Source: Pseudobutyrivibrio sp. 49 (lineage in GTDB: Bacteria; Bacillota; Clostridia; Lachnospirales; Lachnospiraceae). Taken from it: 64,000 bases of DNA. The position numbers were made by a program, and so were the translations under genes. The notes beneath the pieces are model-generated. The model did no database searches, had not been told where the DNA came from, and was given only the letters and a program-made list of their open reading frames with translations. Location of the stretch: NCBI RefSeq assembly GCF_900100545.1, contig NZ_FNDP01000005.1, positions 115,634 through 179,633 on the forward strand. The letters are read 5' to 3'. Of the stretch, positions 53,217-61,832 are shown piece by piece (the first letter of the stretch is position 1; each line of letters starts with the position of its first letter).

Positions 53217-54533
53217 TCACAATAGACTTTGTACTGACTCAAATACCAACCCTGGCGTTATAGATTTCATGCACGCAAAATCATCATTCTCTCTGATGCA
53301 CTTTTTGCTCCAATCTAAAGTAACCCACTCACATGGATATGGGCAGGCATTAGTTCGAATATTTATATTTTCTGAATAACCAAAGAATTTTTCTGATGTC
53401 GGTCCAAATAAAACAATGGATTTGCCACCATGAAGTGCGTGGCGAAGATGTACATTTCCCCCTTCAGTATCGATATGTAATTGGGAATACTTTAATAGTG
53501 CCATCCACTCTTTCGATGATGTCTTTCCAACCAAATCAATATCTGCGCTGATTTTACCTTTAGTATCCTCATGGGGTGCCCCTATTAAAACAATTGGCAA
53601 TACCGGATAATCTTTCTTAATATAAGAAATCAATTCATTGTAATATTCTATAGGCCAGAGCTTACTACCATCCTCGGAATAATACTTTGGATCACAACCA
53701 CGATGAATAGTAATAAACCCTCCAGCTTCTAGTGACATCCCCTTTAGCAGAGACTCTCCTGGTTCGATATTACATTTAAAATTCTCATCTATTCCCAATA
53801 TTCCATCTATATCCGGCTGCTGTATCCTCTTTTTACCAATGATTTCTTCATGCAAACAACTTCCGCCATCTGGCACGATTCCTCGTTCAAAATAACGAAG
53901 ATTAAAAAGTCTAAACTTTTCGCACACAAATATATAATCCACCAACGGAGGGCATATAGCAGCTATTTTTTCCATTTTTGAAAAGAGAATTTCGGGATAC
54001 CTTATGACTCTAATATATAAATCACACTTCGCTTCGAATGAAGAATCATCTTCATCACAAATGGCGTACTCTTTTACACAATTAAATCCTTCAATAAGCT
54101 CAGATGAAATACTTCTCTTTTCATCCGTCTCCAAATACAGCTCCACCTTATTGCCAAAATGATTTTTAAAATACCAAACATAATTTAGATTGATAAGGTT
54201 ATCTCCCAAACCACCTATCAATCTAAAAACAACTCTGAGCTTCCCTTCGGACACATTTATCTTCATTACATCATTAAGATATAATATGTCATCGCGCTGA
54301 ACACCGAGTTCAACTAATCGATTCGTTATCTCATAACTCTGATTCGGAGTAACAAGTATTGCATCATAATCTATATTGCAAGTCTCTTCTGGGCTTATCA
54401 CTTCAAAACCCGCAATATTCTTCCCTTGCTTTTCTGGCGCACCATCAACAAGACCAATCACCTCATAATTGGCCTTTATCCATCCAATACATCTTGTGAA
54501 GTTGTTCCCTAATCCATATACAAATACTTTCAT
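53217..54533 (-). CDS. Rossmann-like module fused to a GT9-type glycosyltransferase
   Basis: First gene of the heptose half of the locus, 438 residues. The shared module occupies about 1-95 (MKVFVYGLGNNFTRCIGW, VIGLVDGAPEKQG, YDAILVTPN). The GT9 part begins VVFRLIGGLGDNLINLNYVWYF and reaches IDTEGGNVHLRHALHGGKSIVLFGPTSEKFFGY. A four-cysteine motif follows: CPYPC, then KKC, then ACMKSITP. A promoter with perfect -10 lies 75 nt upstream. ATG 54531-54533 is chosen; the ribosome site is weak. Confidence 0.8.
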   Translation of the reverse strand: MKVFVYGLGNNFTRCIGWIKANYEVIGLVDGAPEKQGKNIAGFEVISPEETCNIDYDAILVTPNQSYEITNRLVELGVQRDDILYLNDVMKINVSEGKLRVVFRLIGGLGDNLINLNYVWYFKNHFGNKVELYLETDEKRSISSELIEGFNCVKEYAICDEDDSSFEAKCDLYIRVIRYPEILFSKMEKIAAICPPLVDYIFVCEKFRLFNLRYFERGIVPDGGSCLHEEIIGKKRIQQPDIDGILGIDENFKCNIEPGESLLKGMSLEAGGFITIHRGCDPKYYSEDGSKLWPIEYYNELISYIKKDYPVLPIVLIGAPHEDTKGKISADIDLVGKTSSKEWMALLKYSQLHIDTEGGNVHLRHALHGGKSIVLFGPTSEKFFGYSENINIRTNACPYPCEWVTLDWSKKCIRENDDFACMKSITPGLVFESVQSLL

Positions 54534-54607
54534 TTCTACTTTTACTAGTGTAAATCGAAAATCTTTGCGTTTGTAATATTCCCCACAGTACGTTTATTTA
54601 TGTAATA

Positions 54608-54636
54608 ATTATATAAAAACACCCTATAGTTTACAA
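54608..54636 (-). promoter_or_regulatory. Sigma-A promoter of the GT9-heptose operon
   Basis: Minus-strand TTGTAA (54631-54636), 17 nt, perfect TATAAT (54608-54613), about 75 nt before the first GT9 gene. It would allow independent expression of the heptose genes downstream of the ATPase insertion. Confidence 0.7.
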
Positions 54637-54711
54637 TGCAATTGCCTGTTGGTCATTGAATTGTCACACTTCAGCTCTTCAATTACTCATAGCATCCATA
54701 TATGCGGCTTT

Positions 54712-54788
54712 AGCTGATTATTGTACAGTTTCTTTACAATAACCAGCTGAACAAAGTATATTTTTGCAATTGTCAGCTAATTATTGTA
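54712..54788. promoter_or_regulatory. Three copies of a 14-bp operator-like sequence
   Basis: Consensus AGCTRRTTATTGTA: copy 1 at 54712-54725 (plus), copy 2 at 54735-54748 (minus), copy 3 at 54775-54788 (plus). Copies 1 and 2 form an inverted repeat; copy 3 lies between the -35 and -10 of the ATPase promoter. Strong sign of tight local regulation. Confidence 0.75.
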
Positions 54789-54792
54789 TAGT
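54764..54792 (+). promoter_or_regulatory. Sigma-A promoter of the AAA ATPase gene
   Basis: TTGCAA (54764-54769), 17 nt, TATAGT (54787-54792), 36 nt upstream of the start codon. Confidence 0.6.
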
Positions 54793-54828
54793 TATTATGT
54801 AATTAACATATAAAGGAGGCTATGATTC

Positions 54829-56268
54829 ATGATTGGAAGAAAAGCGGAATCAGAAAAACTTATAGAACTTTATAATAGAAACTCTTTTGAACTCGTTGCT
54901 ATTTACGGAAGAAGGCGTGTAGGTAAAACATACCTTGTTGACGAGGTGTTTTCAGATAAGCTTTCTTTCAGACATGCTGGTCTATCTCCTGTTGAAACTG
55001 GAAAAAACGAAAAAGCCAGGCCTCTTAAACAACAGCTTCAAGCCTTTTACTATTCCTTGCTTTCATATGGAATGAAAAAAAGCCACTGTCCAAAGGACTG
55101 GCTAGAAGCATTTTTCATGTTAGAAATGTTTTTACAGGAAAAAGACGATGGTTCCAGACAAGTTATTTTCTTGGATGAACTTCCATGGATGGATACAAAT
55201 AAATCTGGATTCATCACTGCATTTGAAGCCTTCTGTAATGGATGGGCTTCACATCGAAAAAATGTAATGGTTGTGGTTTGTGGAAGTGCTAATTCTTGGA
55301 TTCTGGATAAACTAATAAATGATCAGGGCGGTTTGTATGACAGAGTTACATACGAGATGCATTTGGAACCATTTTCTTTAAAGGAATGTGAAGATTTTCT
55401 TAAAGAACGGGGCACAGCTTTATCTAGATATGATATAGTTCAAAGTTATATGCTTGTGGGTGGTGTGCCTTACTACCTCAATTATCTACAAAAAGGAAAA
55501 AGCCTTTCACAAAGCATAGATTCTATGTTTTTTGAAAAAAACGCCCAACTAAAAGATGAGTATCGTAGACTATTTGCCTCTACATTTAAGAATCCTGATA
55601 AGATACAAAAAATTGTCGAAGTTTTAAGCAAAAGAAGTTCAGGATTCACAAGAAACGAGATATCAGAAAAAGCAGGAATATCAAATGGTGGAACCCTCAC
55701 CGAGATGCTCAGCGCTCTTATTGCCAGTGATTTTATTATGAAATATGTTCCATTCGGACTTAGCAAAATGGACGAGCATTATAAACTAATCGATCCTTTC
55801 TGCATTTTTTATTTAAAGTTTGTTAAAAATCGAGATAAACTAGACGGACAATTTTGGCAACAAAACACATCCTCCAATTCAATCTCTTCTTGGAGAGGCT
55901 ACGCTTTTGAAAATGTCTGTTTTAATCATATACATCAGATCAAAACTGCTCTCGGAATACCAGCAATCAGCTCTGAAGAATCTGCATGGTCAAAGAAAGC
56001 AGATGATGAAGAAGGCGCACAAATCGACCTTATTATAGTAAGGAAAGACAATGTAGTTAATATGTGTGAAATCAAGTTTTATGGAGATGAATTTGTCGTC
56101 AATAATAAATACGAACGGACAATTAGAAATAGACAGATGCTCATTTCAAATATGGTTAACAAAAAATCAATCGTACATAATACTTTGATTTCAACATACG
56201 GACTCAAAGCCAATGAATATAGCTCAATATTTGATAATGTGATTACTCTAGATGATTTATTTATGTAG
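54829..56268 (+). CDS. AAA-family ATPase with C-terminal nuclease-like domain (ATPase_2/DUF234 type)
   Basis: Lone plus-strand gene within the glycan locus. The ATPase part (about 1-210) has Walker A YGRRRVGKTYLVDE, Walker B VIFLDELPWMD and VVVCGSANSWI. A winged-helix middle follows (RNEISEKAGISNGGTLTEML). The C-terminal domain has AQIDLIIVRKDNVVNMCEIKFY, a D...ExK arrangement like PD-(D/E)XK nucleases. Such ATPases are widespread in Archaea and anaerobic bacteria, and their function is not settled (stress, defence or a selfish gene have been discussed). ATG at 54829 follows AGGAGG. Orientation, own promoter and terminator suggest late insertion. Confidence 0.85.
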   Translation: MIGRKAESEKLIELYNRNSFELVAIYGRRRVGKTYLVDEVFSDKLSFRHAGLSPVETGKNEKARPLKQQLQAFYYSLLSYGMKKSHCPKDWLEAFFMLEMFLQEKDDGSRQVIFLDELPWMDTNKSGFITAFEAFCNGWASHRKNVMVVVCGSANSWILDKLINDQGGLYDRVTYEMHLEPFSLKECEDFLKERGTALSRYDIVQSYMLVGGVPYYLNYLQKGKSLSQSIDSMFFEKNAQLKDEYRRLFASTFKNPDKIQKIVEVLSKRSSGFTRNEISEKAGISNGGTLTEMLSALIASDFIMKYVPFGLSKMDEHYKLIDPFCIFYLKFVKNRDKLDGQFWQQNTSSNSISSWRGYAFENVCFNHIHQIKTALGIPAISSEESAWSKKADDEEGAQIDLIIVRKDNVVNMCEIKFYGDEFVVNNKYERTIRNRQMLISNMVNKKSIVHNTLISTYGLKANEYSSIFDNVITLDDLFM

Positions 56269-56306
56269 TCACGCTCTCATCTCTTCTCAATAAAAGTACA
56301 TCATCG

Positions 56307-56354
56307 ACAAAGCAGCGGCTTTTTAACATTTTACCCAGTTGACCGCTGCTTTGT
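56307..56354. terminator. Probable bidirectional terminator between the ATPase and FkbM genes
   Basis: Perfect 12-bp arms ACAAAGCAGCGG/CCGCTGCTTTGT (56307-56318 and 56343-56354) with a 24-nt loop lie between the convergent stops. T-runs are weak on both sides. Confidence 0.6.
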
Positions 56355-56355
56355 T

Positions 56356-57270
56356 CTATTCCATCGACATATGGCTCACCACATTGCTATACTTCTTCTG
56401 CACATAGATATTGTTCTCCCCTATCCTGCAGAATTTGTAATAGCCTTTGCCATCCAGCATATCATCAAATTTATTAATATCTTTCTCTCGAACTTCAACA
56501 CAAATAACCTTCGGTCCATCTTTCAAAAAATCATAACTTTCAAGAACCTCATAATCTAACCCCTCAATATCACAATCTAAGAAGTCAGGGAATCCATCAG
56601 GGCAATACTCATCTATAATAGACTTTAATGTCACAACCGGAACATCGATAGTCTTTTTCACTTCCATATCTCTCATTTCTTCTTTAACGAAAGAATTCCG
56701 ACCACAGCAGTCATTTGCCATATAAAACTTCAAAACACCTGTTTTTGCTGCAACTCCACGGTTTATATTTATATCCTCGGTCTTAAAAATATTTACAATA
56801 TCAATAACCTGAGGACTAGCATCTATGTTAATTCCTCTACACCCATTTATATATAATGCGATAGTATTACTACATTTACTAGGATGATTACACCCCAAAT
56901 CAATATATGACGGCTTCAATATATTAATTCGAGAAAAAATAGCTTCTACTATTAAATCATCTGCATGTTGTCCCCAATATGAATTTCCTAGAATATTCAT
57001 TTTATAGTCATCAACCTCAGATCCATAAATCACTATTTTCTCCGGATCTACCCCCATATTAATTAATTGCTTATATATATCTAAAAAAATATTTGGCGTT
57101 ATAATAATCTTATCAAACGATGTTTCTCTTATATATTCTGGCGATTTTATACTATGACCAATTTCTTTATATTTGTTATCTACAACCGCTAAAATATTAT
57201 ATTGATTTTCTAATTTTTCTTTTAGTTTTCTATAATTATCTCCAGCACCAAATACAATTACTCTTTCCAT
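56356..57270 (-). CDS. Rossmann-like module fused to an FkbM-family methyltransferase
   Basis: Probable sugar O-methyltransferase. The shared module covers about 1-95 (RVIVFGAGDNYRKL, ILAVVDNKYKEIG, DKIIITPN). The FkbM part has SYIDLGCNHPSKCSNT (SAM-binding), GINIDASPQVI, and FLDCDIEGLDYEVLESYDF, the signature late motif. Last gene of the upstream half of the locus; its stop faces the ATPase gene across a hairpin. The acceptor sugar is unknown. Confidence 0.82.
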   Translation of the reverse strand: MERVIVFGAGDNYRKLKEKLENQYNILAVVDNKYKEIGHSIKSPEYIRETSFDKIIITPNIFLDIYKQLINMGVDPEKIVIYGSEVDDYKMNILGNSYWGQHADDLIVEAIFSRINILKPSYIDLGCNHPSKCSNTIALYINGCRGINIDASPQVIDIVNIFKTEDININRGVAAKTGVLKFYMANDCCGRNSFVKEEMRDMEVKKTIDVPVVTLKSIIDEYCPDGFPDFLDCDIEGLDYEVLESYDFLKDGPKVICVEVREKDINKFDDMLDGKGYYKFCRIGENNIYVQKKYSNVVSHMSME

Positions 57271-57282
57271 AATGTACCCCCA

Positions 57283-59643
57283 TCACAATACACCATCTAA
57301 ATAAGTACATACTTCGCCAAATACATTTTCAGGCTTTATACTTTCCATACATATTGGTTTTTTATATAACGGACATTCAAAATACCAATCCGGCGTTGTT
57401 CCCATACATCCGTTACATTTCTGACTTACTATATTTATATTTTGATCATACCCATAATATTTTACTGGAGTTGGACCAAATAATACTACGCACTTTGTTC
57501 CCAATTGAGTTGCCATATGCGTAATTCCCCCTTCTCCGTCAACATGTAATAATGAATTTGCCAACACATATTTTACTAATCCTAATTTTTCTCCAGCAAG
57601 CAACCTATCTGCCCCACTAATAATCGTACTATCTGCATCTCCTAATTGTATAATCTCAATATTAGGGTACTTTTCTTTAAACAGTTTGCAAAAAGATGAA
57701 AAATTATCTTTACTCCATATTTTGATCTGTTGCTGTACAGTATCTTTCTTTATCTTACCTGCCGAACAATTAATTGTTATATAACTATTGAGATCAAGCC
57801 TTTTAAAACTTTTATAATAATCCTCATCTAACTCAAGACGTGAATCCTTATCTTTTATCCCCCATACATTTCCATCACCTAATGTGGCATATCTATTCTG
57901 ATTCAATAATTCCGCACACTTAATAATAGCTAAATCATGATAACTTTTTTCATCATTAAAACCACTACTCACTCTTAGATTGTGTACTTTCTTCAATTTT
58001 TCAAATAACTCATTTGAAAATGATTTTATCCTCGACTCATCCCAATAGATTACATGCATCAATTGTCTAACCGATAAGAATAAATCATATTTCCTTACAT
58101 CGACCTTTCCATTGGCAAAAATTACCCCTACATAATGTTCTCTTCCAAAAACAGCATCCATCCCCTCTACATCAGTATAAATATCCATTTTTATCTTATC
58201 TGAATACTCACTAATTTTACGACAAAGAGAAAGTGCAGTTATACAATCTCCTATACCACCTTTTACTTGAAATGCTATACATAAAAACGCTTTATCTGGT
58301 CTGATATCATTCTCTTTTTGTAATTCTAAAAATTTATCATCTGACAATGGAAATTCAGAGTGCCTTCTATATATAGATACTATCTTCTCCGAAGGCACAC
58401 CCCTACTAATCCACTCTCTATATAGCTCATTAGAAATTAACTCATTATCAACTGCAATTACATAATAATCAACATTTAACAAACCCGTTATCTCATCAGG
58501 ATATAAGACAGGATATCCATGCATACATAGTTTTTCCACTTCCTTGTCGCTAATATATTCTATTTTACAATAGCCCGTAGCTTCTATCTGCTTTAAATAT
58601 GCTGTCCCCATCTTCCCTAATCCATACAATATAATCCTGCTGTCTTTTGGGACAAATTCATATAAAAATAAAAACCTTTTAGATATATTTTCAATAATAG
58701 TTTGCGACCATTTCCCATAACTAGACGTTATATGCTCTGTTAAAATTTTTTCCAGTAAATCTTCATCCGCAGGAATAGTATACGGAATCCTTTCTTTATT
58801 TATTAGCCAGCGACTATAATCAATACATATATGTTTTAAAATATTAGAATTGTATTTTTCTAAAGCGTCAGAAAAACTTTCATTATCTGACTCTCTATTC
58901 AATTCTGTTAATGATCTATAAACTGTTAATCGAGCAGCCAATCTTTTCGCATAATTTACCGATACGGATATAGATCCTTCTCTTCTAAAATATCCATAAT
59001 AACGATCATTAATACATTTTACTTTCTTTGCATAGTATAAAACACGAGGTGTATGCTCTGTATCTTCATGAATTATATTTTTAAAGAACAACTTATTATC
59101 CATTAACAATCTTCTTTTATATATAATCCCCCAAACACACGGAACAAAATCATCATTCTCTATTAATTCTGCAAATAGTTTTTTTCCGCTTTGTACCTTT
59201 GAATAATCGAACCCCTTATTTAATTTTATTCTACTATACTCATTTTCTAATCTTTCATTCTCATATACTTGCTCGCACTCAAACATTAAAACATCTATAG
59301 AATCTGGTCTCTCTAGATGATTCACTGCTTTCTCAAGACATCCTTCATCTAATATAAAATCATCTGAATCTATAAACCAGACATATTCTCCTTGAGCCAA
59401 TGATAATCCTACATTTCTTGAGCCTGAGAGGCCTAAATTTTGTTTATTTCTAACAATTTTTATTCTAGAATCTAACTCTGCACATTCGTATAATATCTCT
59501 AAAGAATTATCTGTAGAGCAGTCCTCAACACAGATTACTTCAAAGTTTTTATAAGACTGGGATAAAACGCTTTCAATACATCTTTTTAATAAATGTTCAA
59601 CATTATAGACCGGGATAATTATACTTATTCTAGGATTAGTCAT
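57283..59643 (-). CDS. GT2 - Rossmann-like - GT9 fusion glycosyltransferase
   Basis: A 786-residue protein with two glycosyltransferase domains. GT2 part (about 1-330): ISIIIPVYNVEHLLKRCIES, VEDCSTDNS, SGSRNVG and WFIDSDDFI. Shared module (about 340-440): IILYGLGKMGTAYLKQI, YYVIAVDN. GT9 part (about 460-786): FQVKGGIGDCITAL, VDGEGGITHMATQLGTKCVVLFGPTPVKYYGY, followed by the four cysteines CNGC, FEC, ICMESI. The two GTs could add successive sugars. The segment TPDWYFEC near the cysteines recalls TibC-type heptosyltransferases. It starts 12 nt after the methyltransferase gene. Confidence 0.82.
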   Translation of the reverse strand: MTNPRISIIIPVYNVEHLLKRCIESVLSQSYKNFEVICVEDCSTDNSLEILYECAELDSRIKIVRNKQNLGLSGSRNVGLSLAQGEYVWFIDSDDFILDEGCLEKAVNHLERPDSIDVLMFECEQVYENERLENEYSRIKLNKGFDYSKVQSGKKLFAELIENDDFVPCVWGIIYKRRLLMDNKLFFKNIIHEDTEHTPRVLYYAKKVKCINDRYYGYFRREGSISVSVNYAKRLAARLTVYRSLTELNRESDNESFSDALEKYNSNILKHICIDYSRWLINKERIPYTIPADEDLLEKILTEHITSSYGKWSQTIIENISKRFLFLYEFVPKDSRIILYGLGKMGTAYLKQIEATGYCKIEYISDKEVEKLCMHGYPVLYPDEITGLLNVDYYVIAVDNELISNELYREWISRGVPSEKIVSIYRRHSEFPLSDDKFLELQKENDIRPDKAFLCIAFQVKGGIGDCITALSLCRKISEYSDKIKMDIYTDVEGMDAVFGREHYVGVIFANGKVDVRKYDLFLSVRQLMHVIYWDESRIKSFSNELFEKLKKVHNLRVSSGFNDEKSYHDLAIIKCAELLNQNRYATLGDGNVWGIKDKDSRLELDEDYYKSFKRLDLNSYITINCSAGKIKKDTVQQQIKIWSKDNFSSFCKLFKEKYPNIEIIQLGDADSTIISGADRLLAGEKLGLVKYVLANSLLHVDGEGGITHMATQLGTKCVVLFGPTPVKYYGYDQNINIVSQKCNGCMGTTPDWYFECPLYKKPICMESIKPENVFGEVCTYLDGVL

Positions 59644-59655
59644 TGCTTTCCCCTT

Positions 59656-60675
59656 CTAGAAAATAGAATTGATTATTTCTTTTTTTACAAATTTTTCCGC
59701 CTTAGTCAACAACTCGCTATGAATATCTTCATTTGAACAGGTATCTAAGAATATATAGTTATCATCACTATTCAGTAAGAAATCCAGTTGTCTAATCTTA
59801 CCGCTCATTTCACCCAAAACGTTATCTACCGCATAATAGTCATTATAACGATAATAATACTTCAGAAGCATTTCACACAGTTTTCCATTCCTTCCATAAG
59901 GATAAATAATAATAGTTTTATTATAAGGAACTAATATATCTAATTTTTCTTTTATCGTATCATATATAACAGGGTTAGCTACCATGTAATGAATTGTTTC
60001 TGAAAGTTTATTTTCAAAAATGGTTACACAATGATTTAGTATTTCTGGATGAACCACATCTTCTACACCGTCATATTCTATATCTAGAAATTCACCCTTT
60101 CTAAATATTAAAATATTTTGTCTCCTCCAGTGGTTTAATCTTTCATCTTTCCAGAATTTTTTTCTTATTGAAAAATCTACCCCATATCCTCTATCCCTAA
60201 ATTTCTTTATCCAATAACTCTGCCATTGTTCATTCACATGATGTACTCCACCCTGTCCAGGGATTGCAGCCGAAAATAGAATATTATCTGAAGCATTCGT
60301 AATATTATCAATAAAAATATCCGCGTATTCTTCTTCCAAATGTTCTGCGACTTCTAGGGACATAGCCAAATCATACTTTTTATCCAATTTAATGCTATCT
60401 CTAAGATCTACCGCTCTAAACTCTTGGCTTTCTATTGATAATCTCTCTTCATTTACATAGTCTCCATCGAATCCCAAAATTTCGATATTACTACCATTCT
60501 TTTTAAACTGTGCCAGCCAGTTTCCTTCTGCACATCCAAAATCAACAACACTTTTTGGGTTAATTCTATCAATTATATATGGAACGACTATCTCTTCGTC
60601 TAATTTTATTTTGTTTATGTCATCATAAAAATTCTCATCATATATATGACTAACTCTTTTATTTTCAATACTCAT
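59656..60675 (-). CDS. Class I SAM-dependent methyltransferase with C-terminal Rossmann-like module
   Basis: Methyltransferase domain (about 30-200): VVDFGCAEGNWLAQFKKNG, ILGFDGDYV, YDLAMSLEVAEHLEEEYAD, then AIPGQGGVHHVNEQW. The C-terminal about 100 residues hold a divergent copy of the shared module (TIIIYPYGRNGKLCEML, YYAVDNVLGEMSG, NYIFLDTCSN). It lies between the TylF-like and GT2-GT9 genes with short gaps (31 and 12 nt). Substrate is presumably a sugar of the glycan. Confidence 0.78.
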   Translation of the reverse strand: MSIENKRVSHIYDENFYDDINKIKLDEEIVVPYIIDRINPKSVVDFGCAEGNWLAQFKKNGSNIEILGFDGDYVNEERLSIESQEFRAVDLRDSIKLDKKYDLAMSLEVAEHLEEEYADIFIDNITNASDNILFSAAIPGQGGVHHVNEQWQSYWIKKFRDRGYGVDFSIRKKFWKDERLNHWRRQNILIFRKGEFLDIEYDGVEDVVHPEILNHCVTIFENKLSETIHYMVANPVIYDTIKEKLDILVPYNKTIIIYPYGRNGKLCEMLLKYYYRYNDYYAVDNVLGEMSGKIRQLDFLLNSDDNYIFLDTCSNEDIHSELLTKAEKFVKKEIINSIF

Positions 60676-60706
60676 ATATATATATAACCCCTCCCAATAG
60701 TTTTCA

Positions 60707-61582
60707 TCACTTAGTAAATGCTACTGTGCAATTATCATTTAGCAATATATATCCTATTTCTTTCTCTGAACTAAAATCCTTTACTGCCTTTTTTGCTCCT
60801 TCCCATATTGTATAGTCATGAACAAAAATACATCCTCCAATATTTAACCTATCCCAAAAATATATTAACCCCTCATATATAGGCTTATACAAATCCATAT
60901 CCAAATTTACGAATGCAAACCTTTCCTCCATCCCATCTGCACTATCAGGAAATAGCCCTTTTTTTATAATAACTTTATTTGGATATCTCATTCTGCTCAT
61001 AACGTAATCGACTGACGTATCATTTAATAAATCTATCCATGAATCAGTTTCTTCACTGTTGTCTTTTGTTCTATCAACACTGTTTTTATCAAAACCCTCA
61101 AAAGTATCAAATAAATATAGTTTTCTATCAGGAAAAAGTATATTTATATATTTCGCAAAGTCACCTCTATAAACACCGGCTTCACACACAGCCCCTTGTA
61201 TACCGTCCATATATATTCTCTTTGCAACTGCAGAAAGAGCTCCTACTCTTCTATCATTTGATAGTATGAGTGGGTTTGTTGAAAAAAGATCTATTATTTT
61301 CTCCTTAGGAACATCTATTAAACTCAACCTTATTTCTGTATAAACAGCTGGATTATCTGATGTAATTAGTACTATCCCTTCCTTTTTTAGTTTTTGCTTC
61401 ATATCCTTCCCGCTAATTACATTTCCACCACTATATTTCGAAAGAAAATTATCTACCGGTATTACTTCCTTTTTGGGTGCAATTAGTTTTATTTCTTGAT
61501 ATAAATGCTTTCCGTGATTTCCAAATGGATATATATATATTTTTTCGTTACCTACTTTCTCTAATATCTCTATTACATCCAT
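60707..61582 (-). CDS. Rossmann-like module fused to a TylF-type O-methyltransferase
   Basis: N-terminal shared module (about 12-100: KIYIYPFGNHGKHLYQEI, VIPVDNFLSKYSGG, GIVLITSDN). The TylF/MycF-like part has GAVCEAGVYRGDFAKYINILFPD, LYLFDTFEGFD, FVNLDMDLYKPIYEGLIYFWDRL and GGCIFVHDYT, with the metal-binding acidic residues expected for this sugar O-methyltransferase family. Start at ATG 61580-61582 (MDVIEILEKV, 291 aa) after GAGG; an upstream ATG at 61603 has no ribosome site. Confidence 0.82.
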   Translation of the reverse strand: MDVIEILEKVGNEKIYIYPFGNHGKHLYQEIKLIAPKKEVIPVDNFLSKYSGGNVISGKDMKQKLKKEGIVLITSDNPAVYTEIRLSLIDVPKEKIIDLFSTNPLILSNDRRVGALSAVAKRIYMDGIQGAVCEAGVYRGDFAKYINILFPDRKLYLFDTFEGFDKNSVDRTKDNSEETDSWIDLLNDTSVDYVMSRMRYPNKVIIKKGLFPDSADGMEERFAFVNLDMDLYKPIYEGLIYFWDRLNIGGCIFVHDYTIWEGAKKAVKDFSSEKEIGYILLNDNCTVAFTK

Positions 61583-61650
61583 ATTCTCTTTCCCTCGTTC
61601 CATTTTTTGCTAATCTATGGCATTTTTACTGTGACTTTTTTTCTTATACA

Positions 61651-61832
61651 CTAAGAAATAATCTTTTTAAGTTTTCCCGTTAACAATAACTCATATGGAT
61701 CATAATAAAATTTCTTTCCAGCAGCCATATCATTAACAATCTTAAATAAAAATTTCTCACTATGTTTCTTTAAATCTATGTATTCTACGTTATCTTGATG
61801 ATTATAATTTAGTATTTTTGTCGTAAAACATA
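61651..61832 (-). pseudogene. Out-of-frame C-terminal end of the DUF1919 gene
   Basis: About 60 codons in another frame (CFTTKILNYNHQDNVEY... FYYDPYELLLTGKLKKIIS) continue the DUF1919 protein directly after a T6/A6 run at 61833-61838. Restoring one base in that run joins both parts into one gene ending at 61651. So this stretch is not intergenic. Confidence 0.75.

Noticed and set aside
54829..56268. Insertion sequence or transposase
   Set aside because: The plus-strand gene encodes an ATPase without transposase motifs, and I see no terminal inverted repeats flanking it; the repeats upstream are confined to its promoter.
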